From Paludibacteraceae bacterium (GTDB lineage: Bacteria > Bacteroidota > Bacteroidia > Bacteroidales > Paludibacteraceae), in NCBI GenBank assembly GCA_905234685.1, contig CAJOIR010000023.1, positions 1 to 35,090 on the forward strand: DNA of 35,090 bases. The letters are read 5' to 3'. The notes under the pieces were generated by a model. The model was not told where the DNA came from. It did no database searches and worked only from the letters and a program-made list of their open reading frames with translations. Both the position numbers and the translations under genes were made by a program. Shown piece by piece: positions 1 to 7,282 of this stretch (positions are counted from its first letter, which is position 1; each line of letters opens with the position of its first letter).

Positions 1-671
1 ACAAACGCATGCTTGCGATACTTGCGCAGAGCGTCTGCCCTGAGTACACCCATCTTTGCAAGAATATACGCCAGAACAGGCAACTCGAACATGACTCCGA
101 GCAACAGACTGAGAAGAAGAAATGTGGATATGTATGACGACAAGGCTATCTGGTTGACCACCTCAGGCTGTACCTGATACATGCTGAGGAAACGGAAAGA
201 GAACGGGAATATGACGAAGTAGTTCAGTAGCACTCCTGCCACAAACAAAGCCACGCTGCTGAAAATCACAATGCCGGAATAGCGTTTCTCCTTCTCGTAC
301 AATGCCGGTGCAACGAAGCCGTAAAGCAGATATATTATATACGGAGACGCGAGGCAGACACCTGTCCACAACGACACTTTGACATGCGTCATGAACTGCG
401 CAGCGAGTTCGGTGTTTATGAACGCTGCCTGAAAATCAGACGCGCAGAGACCGTGCCAGCCTGTCAGTTCCGCCAGTCTGCAAAGTAGTCTGTATGTAAC
501 AAAGTCCCCTCTTGAAGGCGCAAAGACCATACTGAAGAGTGCATCCTTGAAAACGAAAGCGGCGACTGCGATAACCACAACCGCAAACAATGCTTTCCAC
601 AACACCTTTCGCAACACCTCGAGATGCTGCCAGAAACTCATGCTCTCATCATATTCTCCACTACCTGACAT
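1..671 (-). CDS. tatC: Sec-independent (twin-arginine) protein translocase subunit TatC, 3' end beyond window
   Basis: This is the polytopic membrane subunit of the twin-arginine translocase, which recognises RR signal peptides and exports folded proteins across the inner membrane. About 223 codons are visible; the C-terminus lies off the left edge. Recognition rests on the N-terminal FWQHLEVLRK, the loop FVAPALYEKEKR following the second membrane segment, and successive hydrophobic helices (for example SGIVIFSSVALFVAGVLL). The ATG at 671 overlaps the stop codon of the upstream histidine kinase as TGATG, which implies translational coupling; an internal Met at 641 (MSFWQHLEV) is the alternative start and closer to many homologues. 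No tatA gene is visible on this side. The identification is secure; only the end is missing. Confidence 0.93.
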   Translation of the reverse strand, partial: MSGSGEYDESMSFWQHLEVLRKVLWKALFAVVVIAVAAFVFKDALFSMVFAPSRGDFVTYRLLCRLAELTGWHGLCASDFQAAFINTELAAQFMTHVKVSLWTGVCLASPYIIYLLYGFVAPALYEKEKRYSGIVIFSSVALFVAGVLLNYFVIFPFSFRFLSMYQVQPEVVNQIALSSYISTFLLLSLLLGVMFELPVLAYILAKMGVLRADALRKYRKHAF

Positions 672-1825
672 CAGACGGTCTTCATTTGTATTCTGAACGT
701 TGTACCCTTACCCAATTCAGACTGGAGTACCGATATTCTGCCTGTGTGATAGTCCTCCACTATACGCTTCGCGAGACTGAGTCCCAACCCCCAACCGCGA
801 TTCTTGGTGGTGTAACCCGGGAGGAATACCTTGTTGAAGTCTCTCTCGCGTATGCCTTTGCCCGTGTCGGAGATGTCGATATTCACCTTCTCGTCTTCGC
901 GCGTCAGCCGTACTGTGATATGTCCTGTTCCGCTCATGGCGTCAACAGCGTTCTTGCATATATTCTCAAGTACCCACTGAAGCAGAGGTTCGTTCATCAT
1001 GACCTTGACATTCTCCGAATCGCCGGCAACAATTTCATACTGTATCTTGTTGCTGGTGCGCGTCTGCATATAGCCTACGCTCTTCTCTATCACAGGCAAA
1101 AGCGCGGCACGGCGCAGTTCGGGTTCGCTGCCTATCTTTGAGAAACGCTCCGCTATGGTCTGCAGACGGCTTATGTCTTTCGACATCTCGGGTATCAGTT
1201 TGTCATCGGGGTACTTGGTCTGTAGAAGTTCCTGCCACCCCAGAAGCGAGGAGATAGGCGTACCCAACTGGTGCGCAGTCTCCTTTGACAGACCCACCCA
1301 CACCTTGTTCTGCTCGCTGCGTTGAACGGTGTAAAGCGAGAAGATGGAGATGATGATAAACAGGAATATCACGCTGAACTGAATATACGGGAAATATTGC
1401 AACTGGCGGAGCAAAGTGGAATCTTCATAGTAGATATACTGTACGGTGTTATCATCTATACGCACCTCTATCGGCTCCTGCGACTCCCTCAGCCGCGCTA
1501 TCTTCCTAGCATAGAACGCCTCGACATTGTCCTTAGGCTCACGAACGTTACGCGATAAAAGATAATGCCCTTCGGTATCTGTCATTATGACGGGTATAGT
1601 GGTATTGCCCTCAATGATGCGGCTGACGAAGTCCACATTGGTGTTCTCGTCGGCAAGGATGAACTCACGTGTCGCGTCAGCCCACACCTCCATCTTCCTG
1701 CGTTCCTCCTGTGCCAGACGGCTCGCGAGACGGTTGGCGTACAACACCGAAGCAACCACTATCAGTAGTGCGAAAAACAGAAACCAACTGCGCAACTGTT
1801 GTGCGGCAAAACGATTCTTAATCAT
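671..1825 (-). CDS. Membrane sensor histidine kinase
   Basis: This is a 384-residue two-component sensor kinase. Two membrane segments (about 12-30 and 147-166) flank a periplasmic sensor region of roughly 115 residues. The HisKA H-box is SKETAHQLGTPISSL with phosphoacceptor His185. The HATPase part has an N-box ENICKNAVDAM (288-297), G1 DTGKGI (320-325), F-box FLPGYTTK and G2 GWGLGLSLAKRIV (344-356), so every catalytic motif is present. No HAMP domain is evident between the second helix and the H-box. No response regulator lies next to it within the window, so partner and signal are unknown. It shares its transcript with tatC through a TGATG overlap and has its own TAnnTTTG promoter in the divergent spacer at 1826-1919. 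Confidence 0.93.
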   Translation of the reverse strand: MIKNRFAAQQLRSWFLFFALLIVVASVLYANRLASRLAQEERRKMEVWADATREFILADENTNVDFVSRIIEGNTTIPVIMTDTEGHYLLSRNVREPKDNVEAFYARKIARLRESQEPIEVRIDDNTVQYIYYEDSTLLRQLQYFPYIQFSVIFLFIIISIFSLYTVQRSEQNKVWVGLSKETAHQLGTPISSLLGWQELLQTKYPDDKLIPEMSKDISRLQTIAERFSKIGSEPELRRAALLPVIEKSVGYMQTRTSNKIQYEIVAGDSENVKVMMNEPLLQWVLENICKNAVDAMSGTGHITVRLTREDEKVNIDISDTGKGIRERDFNKVFLPGYTTKNRGWGLGLSLAKRIVEDYHTGRISVLQSELGKGTTFRIQMKTV

Positions 1826-1845
1826 ACATCAATTGTTTTCTCCTG

Positions 1846-1876
1846 CAAAGATAATACATATTTGCATATTTACAAA
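1846..1876 (-). promoter_or_regulatory. Bacteroidota-type promoter of the histidine kinase-tatC unit
   Basis: On the minus strand a TATCTTTG -7 box (1853-1846) follows a TTTG -33 box (1876-1873) with a 19-nt spacer, ending about 20 nt before the kinase ATG. It overlaps the divergent esterase promoter, so the two may compete. Confidence 0.65.
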
Positions 1877-1892
1877 ACATGTATTACTTTTG
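1861..1892 (+). promoter_or_regulatory. Bacteroidota-type promoter of the secreted esterase
   Basis: TTTG (1861-1864), a 20-nt spacer, then TACTTTTG (1885-1892) fits the TTTG / TAnnTTTG pattern. It ends 27 nt upstream of the esterase ATG and overlaps the opposing kinase promoter. Confidence 0.65.
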
Positions 1893-1919
1893 CACAGCAA
1901 TTAATCTGAATCCTGCCTT

Positions 1920-3071
1920 ATGAAACGACAATTACTACTGAGTCTGGCACTTCTTCCTGTGCTTGTCTGCTCACAGACCGTTAACAAAGACAACACCGTC
2001 AGTTTCTCCTACACCAACCCCAATGCCTCTACCGTGACACTTGAGATGCAGGGTCAGAGTTTCGACATGCAGAAAACAGGTGACACCTTCAGTTGTACCA
2101 CCGATGCGCTACAGGACAACCTCTACCAGTATTTCCTCACTGTTGACGGCAACCGCGTGCTTGACCCGCAGAACTCGAGAGTGATGCGTGACGTGAACTA
2201 TTTCTTCAACTACTTCACCCTACCCGCAGACGGCACATCGCTGATGGAGACCCAGGCAGTGCCGCACGGCACCGTGGAGCAAGTGTATTACCCCGCCTCC
2301 GGTGGCAGACAGAGACGCATGTCGGTTTATCTGCCTCCAAGCTACGCCGACGGCAAGAACTACTATCCTGTGCTCTATCTCCTTCACGGCAGCGGTGGCG
2401 ACGAGACGGCATGGCTTGAACTCGGTAGAGCCGCTCAGATACTCGACAACATGATTGCCCAGGGCAAATGCAAGGAGATGATAGTCATCTTCCCGAACGG
2501 CAACATCTGGCAGGACGCATCGCCTGTGTATGACTACCGTACGCAGGACGGCAAGGTGAAATGGTCGAACCGCGACGTGCGACTACGCGGCGAGTTCGAA
2601 GAGACTTTCGGCGACATAATGACATTCACGGAACAGCATTTCCGCACGATAACCAAGAAGCGCTCACGTGCGATAGCGGGTCTGTCGATGGGAGGCTACC
2701 ACGCCATGCATATCTCGCACTACTACAACCAACTCTTCGACTACATAGGACTCTTCTCGCCAGTTTATAACACCTACTACGACCCGAACACGACCAACAC
2801 GCCCGATGCGAAACTGGCATTCCCGTCGAACAAGAACACGCCACGAGTCTATAAGAACGTGGAGAAAGACCTGAGCCGACAGTTCAAGACTCCCCCTGCG
2901 CTCTATTATATCGCTATCGGCAGGGACGACTTTCTGTTTGCGGAGAACGTACAGTACCGCGCTCTGCTTGACAAGAACAAGTATCCGTATATCTACGTGG
3001 AGACCACAGGTTCTCACACTTGGGACAACTGGCGCAAATACCTCATCGACTTCCTGCCAAGACTGTTTTGA
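1920..3071 (+). CDS. Secreted esterase D-family alpha/beta hydrolase with N-terminal E-set domain
   Basis: This is a 383-residue exported esterase resembling the putative esterase (esterase D/feruloyl esterase-like) family, whose members often deacylate plant polysaccharides. A signal peptide (about 1-18) precedes an Ig-like E-set domain (about 20-100). The hydrolase domain follows, with oxyanion segment LLHGSGG (154-160), nucleophile elbow AGLSMGG with Ser256, a probable acid at Asp336 or Asp337 (GRDDF) and His367 in SHTWDNW. Length and order match two-domain Bacteroidota esterases found beside xylan or pectin genes, but no glycoside hydrolase or SusC/D pair is nearby, so the substrate is unknown. 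The ATG follows its own promoter. Family confidence is high; calling it a feruloyl or acetyl-xylan esterase would be guesswork. Confidence 0.88.
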   Translation: MKRQLLLSLALLPVLVCSQTVNKDNTVSFSYTNPNASTVTLEMQGQSFDMQKTGDTFSCTTDALQDNLYQYFLTVDGNRVLDPQNSRVMRDVNYFFNYFTLPADGTSLMETQAVPHGTVEQVYYPASGGRQRRMSVYLPPSYADGKNYYPVLYLLHGSGGDETAWLELGRAAQILDNMIAQGKCKEMIVIFPNGNIWQDASPVYDYRTQDGKVKWSNRDVRLRGEFEETFGDIMTFTEQHFRTITKKRSRAIAGLSMGGYHAMHISHYYNQLFDYIGLFSPVYNTYYDPNTTNTPDAKLAFPSNKNTPRVYKNVEKDLSRQFKTPPALYYIAIGRDDFLFAENVQYRALLDKNKYPYIYVETTGSHTWDNWRKYLIDFLPRLF

Positions 3072-3084
3072 CTTGAAGCTGTGT

Positions 3085-3352
3085 AACTGGCTAATTGGCT
3101 AATTGTGGAATTGGTTAGCCTCTTAACCTCTTAGCCCTCTCTCCTATGGAGAGGGTCAGGGAGATGTTCTAAAAAAGTTTTGGCACTTTTGGCACTTTTG
3201 GCACTTTCGAGACTTTTAACATGGCTTTGCCCGAAAGACACCCAACATACACATATAAGGGCGACCACATTGAGTCGCCCCTACGAAAATTTGGCGGTTA
3301 GCCTTATAACCAATTAACCAATTTCACAGTTAGCCAATTACCCAGTTTCACG
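3085..3352. repeat. Spacer island of three dispersed repeat families
   Basis: The spacer between the esterase and rsmE has no gene and is built from repeats. A copy of the AACCAATT…CACAATTAGCCAATTAGCC family lies in reverse at about 3085-3125 and another forward at about 3296-3352, so they form an inverted pair. Between them lie a palindromic element (3135-3170, minus), three copies of TTTTGGCAC (about 3178-3207), and a hairpin GGGCGAC-8 nt-GTCGCCC (3259-3280). Both flanking genes end here (esterase plus, rsmE minus), so some hairpins may end transcription. Confidence 0.75.
3135..3170 (-). repeat. Palindromic dispersed element, intergenic copy
   Basis: Read on the minus strand this gives AGAACATCTCCCTGACCC followed by a hairpin closed by CTCTCC/GGAGAG. 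It matches, with few differences, the two elements embedded in the methyltransferase at 18.2 and 18.6 kb. Relative to those copies it has a 2-nt insertion in one arm. Confidence 0.8.
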
Positions 3353-4049
3353 CTTCATTAATGAGAATGGCGGTGTGGCAGGCGACGACGGCGGCGGTTT
3401 CGGTGCGGAGGCGCGATTGACCAAGCGAGACAGGCACGAAACCGTTGTCGATGGCGAGGCGTATCTCGTCTTCCGAGAAGTCGCCTTCAGGGCCGATGAG
3501 CACAAGACACGACTTGCCTCGCCGGATTTCGTCCTTGAGTTCCCGTTTGTCCTCTTTGTAGCAATGCGCAATGAACCGTGTTTGCTCATGCGCCGAAGTG
3601 ACGAGTGTGTTGTAGTCGGTCATCGGATTGAGTTTGGGCAGGTATGGCGTGAGCGACTGCTTTGCGGCGGAGAGGATGATCTTCTGAAGGCGGTCTTCGC
3701 GAATCTGCTTGCGCTCGGAGAAACGGCAGAGCAAAGGTGTTATCTCGTCGATGCCTATCTCGGTGCATTTCTCCACCATCCACTCAATACGCTCGATGTT
3801 CTTCGTAGGTGCGATGGCGATATGCAAGTAGAAGTCATGAGTGCGCGGCTGCCTCTCCTGACTTATCACTTCGAACTCGCAATGCCGTGGATGCGGATTG
3901 GTGATACGGGCATAATAGGTGTTGCCCTGCCCATCGGTGAGCAGAATCTCGTCTCCGCGCTGATAGCGAAGCACTCGCACACAATGCTGCGACTCTTCCT
4001 CAGAGAGAACATGCTGCGTGGCGATATCGGGTGTATAGAAAAGGTACAT
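3348..4049 (-). CDS. rsmE: 16S rRNA (uracil-1498-N3)-methyltransferase RsmE
   Basis: This is a 233-residue SPOUT-class enzyme that uses S-adenosylmethionine to methylate N3 of U1498 in the decoding region of 16S rRNA. The N-terminal PUA-like part (about 1-70) includes HCVRVLRYQRGDEI. The knotted C-terminal domain has the family signatures IERIEWMVEKCTEIG, AAKQSLTPYLPKL, IGPEGDFSEDEI and SLGQSRLRTETAAVVA. The PEGD in place of the more common PEGG is, from memory, usual for Bacteroidota. Length is typical. It is transcribed toward the repeat island and is preceded by an unusually long (about 165 nt) leader from its likely promoter at 4217-4247. Confidence 0.95.
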   Translation of the reverse strand: MYLFYTPDIATQHVLSEEESQHCVRVLRYQRGDEILLTDGQGNTYYARITNPHPRHCEFEVISQERQPRTHDFYLHIAIAPTKNIERIEWMVEKCTEIGIDEITPLLCRFSERKQIREDRLQKIILSAAKQSLTPYLPKLNPMTDYNTLVTSAHEQTRFIAHCYKEDKRELKDEIRRGKSCLVLIGPEGDFSEDEIRLAIDNGFVPVSLGQSRLRTETAAVVACHTAILINEA

Positions 4050-4061
4050 TGACTGGCAAGT

Positions 4062-4215
4062 GTTAAAGTAAAAAGTAAAAATTAAAAAAGCATTGAAGAT
4101 AACAGTTGCGGAAAGACAATAGACCTTGCTTCAAATGTAGGTTCATCCGTCACCTACCGAACTCTTATTAATTGATTTTTTACATTTTCCTTTTTACTTT
4201 TTAATTTTTCTTTCT
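4062..4215. repeat. A/T-rich inverted arms flanking the rsmE leader
   Basis: A run of AAAGTAAAAAGTAAAAATT type (about 4064-4092) and an approximately inverted partner (about 4171-4215, CTTTTTACTTTTTAATTTTTC) bracket a small hairpin GTAGGT-9 nt-ACCTAC (4138-4158). The arms match only approximately. They could be copies of an A-rich dispersed repeat. No coding frame is seen. Confidence 0.35.
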
Positions 4216-4216
4216 G

Positions 4217-4247
4217 CAAAGGTAGCATATATTCTTTATTCTTCAAA
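4217..4247 (-). promoter_or_regulatory. Bacteroidota-type promoter, probably rsmE
   Basis: Minus-strand TTTG (4247-4244), a 19-nt spacer and TACCTTTG (4224-4217). The rsmE ATG lies about 168 nt downstream, leaving a long leader that contains the A/T-rich inverted arms. Confidence 0.55.
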
Positions 4248-4252
4248 AAAAC

Positions 4253-4283
4253 TTTGAGAATTACGTAATTTTTTGTACTTTTG
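4253..4283 (+). promoter_or_regulatory. Bacteroidota-type promoter of the amidase-rlmD-protease run
   Basis: TTTG (4253-4256), a 19-nt spacer, then TACTTTTG (4276-4283), ending 38 nt before the ATG at 4322. It is back to back with the rsmE promoter. Confidence 0.65.
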
Positions 4284-4321
4284 CAGAGCAATACAATGGT
4301 TTCAAGTTTCAATTTTCAGAC

Positions 4322-7276
4322 ATGAAACGTTATTTCATCATATTACTGTCGTTTATGACCTGCCTGTCGGCTTCGGCATTGGACAAGAAGGCGTTGCAGG
4401 ATTCGCTTAGCACGTACATCAACAGTTTCGCCCGTGTGGGTAAAGTGAAGATAACGCGCATACGCGTTGACCAGGAGCGAGCCGAGATATTCACCAACAA
4501 GTCGATAAGCTACCTCTCGTTGGATGAAGAGCGTATAGCGCGTCTCAGGCAGATAGCACACGACGAGGTGTTCGGCGAGGCGGACGGTCAGTGTCTCATC
4601 TTCACCGACGGCTACGAGTTGTCGGAGTTACAGTCAGAGACGCTCCACAGAGACCTGCATTACACTCTGCCGCCCGAGAGACACCCTCTGGTGAGCAACA
4701 CATCACGCCAGTACAAGGCAGACCGTGGATTAGACGGCTTTCACATAGCGCTATATGGCAGCCACGGCCTGTATTTCAACCAGAAAGACGAGCGTTGGAC
4801 TTTTCAGCGTGCCAGACTGTTGAGTACTGTTGAAGACCTCTATACCACGTCATACACCATGCCTTTTCTGGTGCCTATGCTCGAGAACGCAGGAGCGGTG
4901 GTCATTCAGCCGCGTGAGCGCGACACTCAGTTGAACGAAGTGGTCTGCGACGATGCCGACCCCTTGTGTTTCAGCGGCAGCGATGCTTTCAAAGCAGTGC
5001 GCGATGGAGGATTCGGCATGCCCCAGGAACCTCTCACTGAGGGTCAGAACCCGTTCTGCATGGGAGGCTACAGCATCGCCAATGCCAACCCTGAGCACGA
5101 GAAGACAACAAAGGTGCGTTATACTCCCGCCATACCCGAGGCTGGCGAGTATGCCGTGTATGTGAGTTACAAGTCGCTCAAGAACAGTAGCAACAATGTG
5201 CAATATACCGTTATGCACAACGGAGAGACCACCACTTATGCCGTCAACCAGCGTATGGGCGGAGGCACATGGGTATATCTCGGAACGCACTTCTTCTCGC
5301 AGGACACAGGCGGTAACTACCTGACACTGAGCAACCACGGCAAGGCAGGTACGGTTGTTACCACCGATGCAGTGCGTTTCGGAGGAGGTATGGGTAGCGT
5401 CGCCAGATATGCCACGAAGGAAGCGATAGACAACATCAAGTCAAGCGACTCCGTGCAACTGGCAGATTCCCCGGTTAACCAATTCCCCGATTCCACAGTT
5501 AGCCAGTTAGCCAATTTCCCTCTCACCTCAGGCTTTCCGCGTTACATAGAGGGTGCGAGATACTGGATGCAGTACTCAGGCATTCCTGACTCGGTGTATA
5601 ACTTCACCGAGAGCAAGAACGACTACATCGACGACTATGCCTCGCGCGGCAGATGGATGAACTGGCTCATAGGCGGTTCTGCCGCATACCCGCAGGGCAA
5701 GGGGTTGAAGATACCTGTGCACTTGGGTCTCGCCTTTCATACCGACGCAGGTCTGACGAAGAACGACTCCATCGTCGGTTCTCTTATCATCTACATGAAT
5801 CGCGATGACGAGAAACACATGGAGTACCCGACAGGCATAAGCCGCCTCACCGCACGCAACCTTGCCGACATGATGCAGACACAGATAGTGGAGGATATAC
5901 GTCAGACCTACGCACCCGAGTGGCAGCGTCGCGAACTGATGAACTCGTCATACTCCGAGGCACGCAACCCAAAGATACCCGTCGTTCTGCTTGAACTCCT
6001 CTCTCACCAGAATCCTGCCGACATGCGATACGGTCTTGACCCTAACTTCCGATTCCTCGTCTCAAGAGCCATCTACAAAGGCATGCTTCGCTTTCTGCAT
6101 GAGCAATACGGCACTAAATACGTGGTACAGCCTCTGCCTGTGTGCGACTTTGCAGTCTCGTTTGCAGGCAGCGACTCGCTCCGACTGACATGGTCGGAAC
6201 AGACCGACTCTCTGGAAGAGACTGCCAACGCGGACTACTACATCGTATATACACGCCTTGAAGGTCACGACTGGGACAACGGAATCAAGATGACGGAGGC
6301 GGAATATACCTTTATGCCCGAGAAAGACAAACACTATGATTTCCGCATCGCGGCAGGCAACCGCGGCGGCATAAGCATGATGTCTCAGACTCTCTCCGCA
6401 CGCATAGATAGTCAGGCGAAAGGTCGTATTCTTATTGTAAACGGCTTCGACCGCGTGTCGGCACCCGAGTTCTTCTGTCTTGACTCGACATACTTCGGTT
6501 TCACCACCGAAGCCGTTCCTTATGGCAAAGAGGTTAATTACATCGGCAGACAGTATGAGTTTGACCGCCGCAAACCGTGGGTTACCAACGATGACGGCGG
6601 CTTCGGTTCTTCATATATGGATCATGCCGACTGTTGGTATGTGGGCAACACCTTCGACTACCCTTCGCTTCACGGCAAAGCACTCGACACTCTGCATTTC
6701 TCCTACATCTCAACCGCTGCAAGCGCATTGAACAGCGTGCCAGAAGGCATTGACGCTGTTGACCTTATCCTCGGCAAACAGAAACTGACACGACAAGGCA
6801 CACGCAAACAGACTACCGCCTACCCCACTTTCACACCTGAGATGCGTACGTTGCTCACCGACTATCTAGGTCAAGGCGGCAGACTGCTTCTGAGCGGAGC
6901 ATACATCACCTCCGACGAGGCGGCAGACAAGGCTTTCCTCGCTGACATTCTGCATATAAAACAGGCATCACGCCATGCTACGCGCTCAGGCAGAGTCACT
7001 CTCGCCATTCCGGGAGAGGATTCTGCAAACTGCAATCTGCTCACAGAACCTAACACACATACTCTTCACACCGAAAACCCCGACGGCATAGCGCCGACCG
7101 GCGATGAAGCAAAGGCGGTGGCAAGATACAGAGACAGTTTCGTTGCGGCAGCCGTAGCCTCCGAAAACGCTGAATCAGGAGCCAAGACACTTGTCTTCGC
7201 TTTTCCGCTTGAGTCGCTCCAAGACTTCGGCACTGCATATACACAATCTGTCAGATGGCTGACAACCAAACATTAA
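4322..7276 (+). CDS. Secreted amidase_3-like / golvesin-domain protein (family often labelled 'xanthan lyase')
   Basis: This is a 984-residue exported protein with a signal peptide (about 1-19). It appears to be a split, divergent N-acetylmuramoyl-L-alanine amidase fold. Candidate zinc ligands are His148 (GSHGLYF), Glu171 (TVEDLYTT) and His473 (AFHTDAG), with a catalytic-type Glu558 in VVLLELLSHQN. A golvesin/CBD-like beta domain (about 230-360, ending DAVRFGGGMG) is inserted between the halves. A fibronectin III-like domain (about 610-700) and a Rossmann-like C-terminal domain (from ILIVNGFDRVSAPEF to the end) follow. Residues about 381-400 are encoded by a dispersed repeat read in frame. 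It heads a run with rlmD (6 nt gap) and the protease. The fold assignment comes from motif reading; peptidoglycan or polysaccharide as substrate is inferred. Confidence 0.75.
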   Translation: MKRYFIILLSFMTCLSASALDKKALQDSLSTYINSFARVGKVKITRIRVDQERAEIFTNKSISYLSLDEERIARLRQIAHDEVFGEADGQCLIFTDGYELSELQSETLHRDLHYTLPPERHPLVSNTSRQYKADRGLDGFHIALYGSHGLYFNQKDERWTFQRARLLSTVEDLYTTSYTMPFLVPMLENAGAVVIQPRERDTQLNEVVCDDADPLCFSGSDAFKAVRDGGFGMPQEPLTEGQNPFCMGGYSIANANPEHEKTTKVRYTPAIPEAGEYAVYVSYKSLKNSSNNVQYTVMHNGETTTYAVNQRMGGGTWVYLGTHFFSQDTGGNYLTLSNHGKAGTVVTTDAVRFGGGMGSVARYATKEAIDNIKSSDSVQLADSPVNQFPDSTVSQLANFPLTSGFPRYIEGARYWMQYSGIPDSVYNFTESKNDYIDDYASRGRWMNWLIGGSAAYPQGKGLKIPVHLGLAFHTDAGLTKNDSIVGSLIIYMNRDDEKHMEYPTGISRLTARNLADMMQTQIVEDIRQTYAPEWQRRELMNSSYSEARNPKIPVVLLELLSHQNPADMRYGLDPNFRFLVSRAIYKGMLRFLHEQYGTKYVVQPLPVCDFAVSFAGSDSLRLTWSEQTDSLEETANADYYIVYTRLEGHDWDNGIKMTEAEYTFMPEKDKHYDFRIAAGNRGGISMMSQTLSARIDSQAKGRILIVNGFDRVSAPEFFCLDSTYFGFTTEAVPYGKEVNYIGRQYEFDRRKPWVTNDDGGFGSSYMDHADCWYVGNTFDYPSLHGKALDTLHFSYISTAASALNSVPEGIDAVDLILGKQKLTRQGTRKQTTAYPTFTPEMRTLLTDYLGQGGRLLLSGAYITSDEAADKAFLADILHIKQASRHATRSGRVTLAIPGEDSANCNLLTEPNTHTLHTENPDGIAPTGDEAKAVARYRDSFVAAAVASENAESGAKTLVFAFPLESLQDFGTAYTQSVRWLTTKH
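5464..5523 (+). repeat. Dispersed AACCAATT/TTAGCCAGTTAGCC repeat inside coding sequence
   Basis: This stretch of the amidase-like gene (…CCACAGTTAGCCAGTTAGCC…) belongs to the same family as the inverted copies at about 3085-3125 and 3296-3352. It is translated without a stop as SPVNQFPDSTVSQLANFP and lies in the linker between the golvesin-like domain and the second amidase half. Confidence 0.75.
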
Positions 7277-7282
7277 ACCCGC

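Noticed and set aside
3375..4052. A 225-codon open frame on the plus strand opposite rsmE
   Set aside because: It mirrors rsmE, which has all its family motifs; the antisense product has no recognisable domain and no promoter.
4062..4215. A complete MITE with terminal inverted repeats
   Set aside because: The A/T-rich arms match only loosely and no target duplication could be seen.
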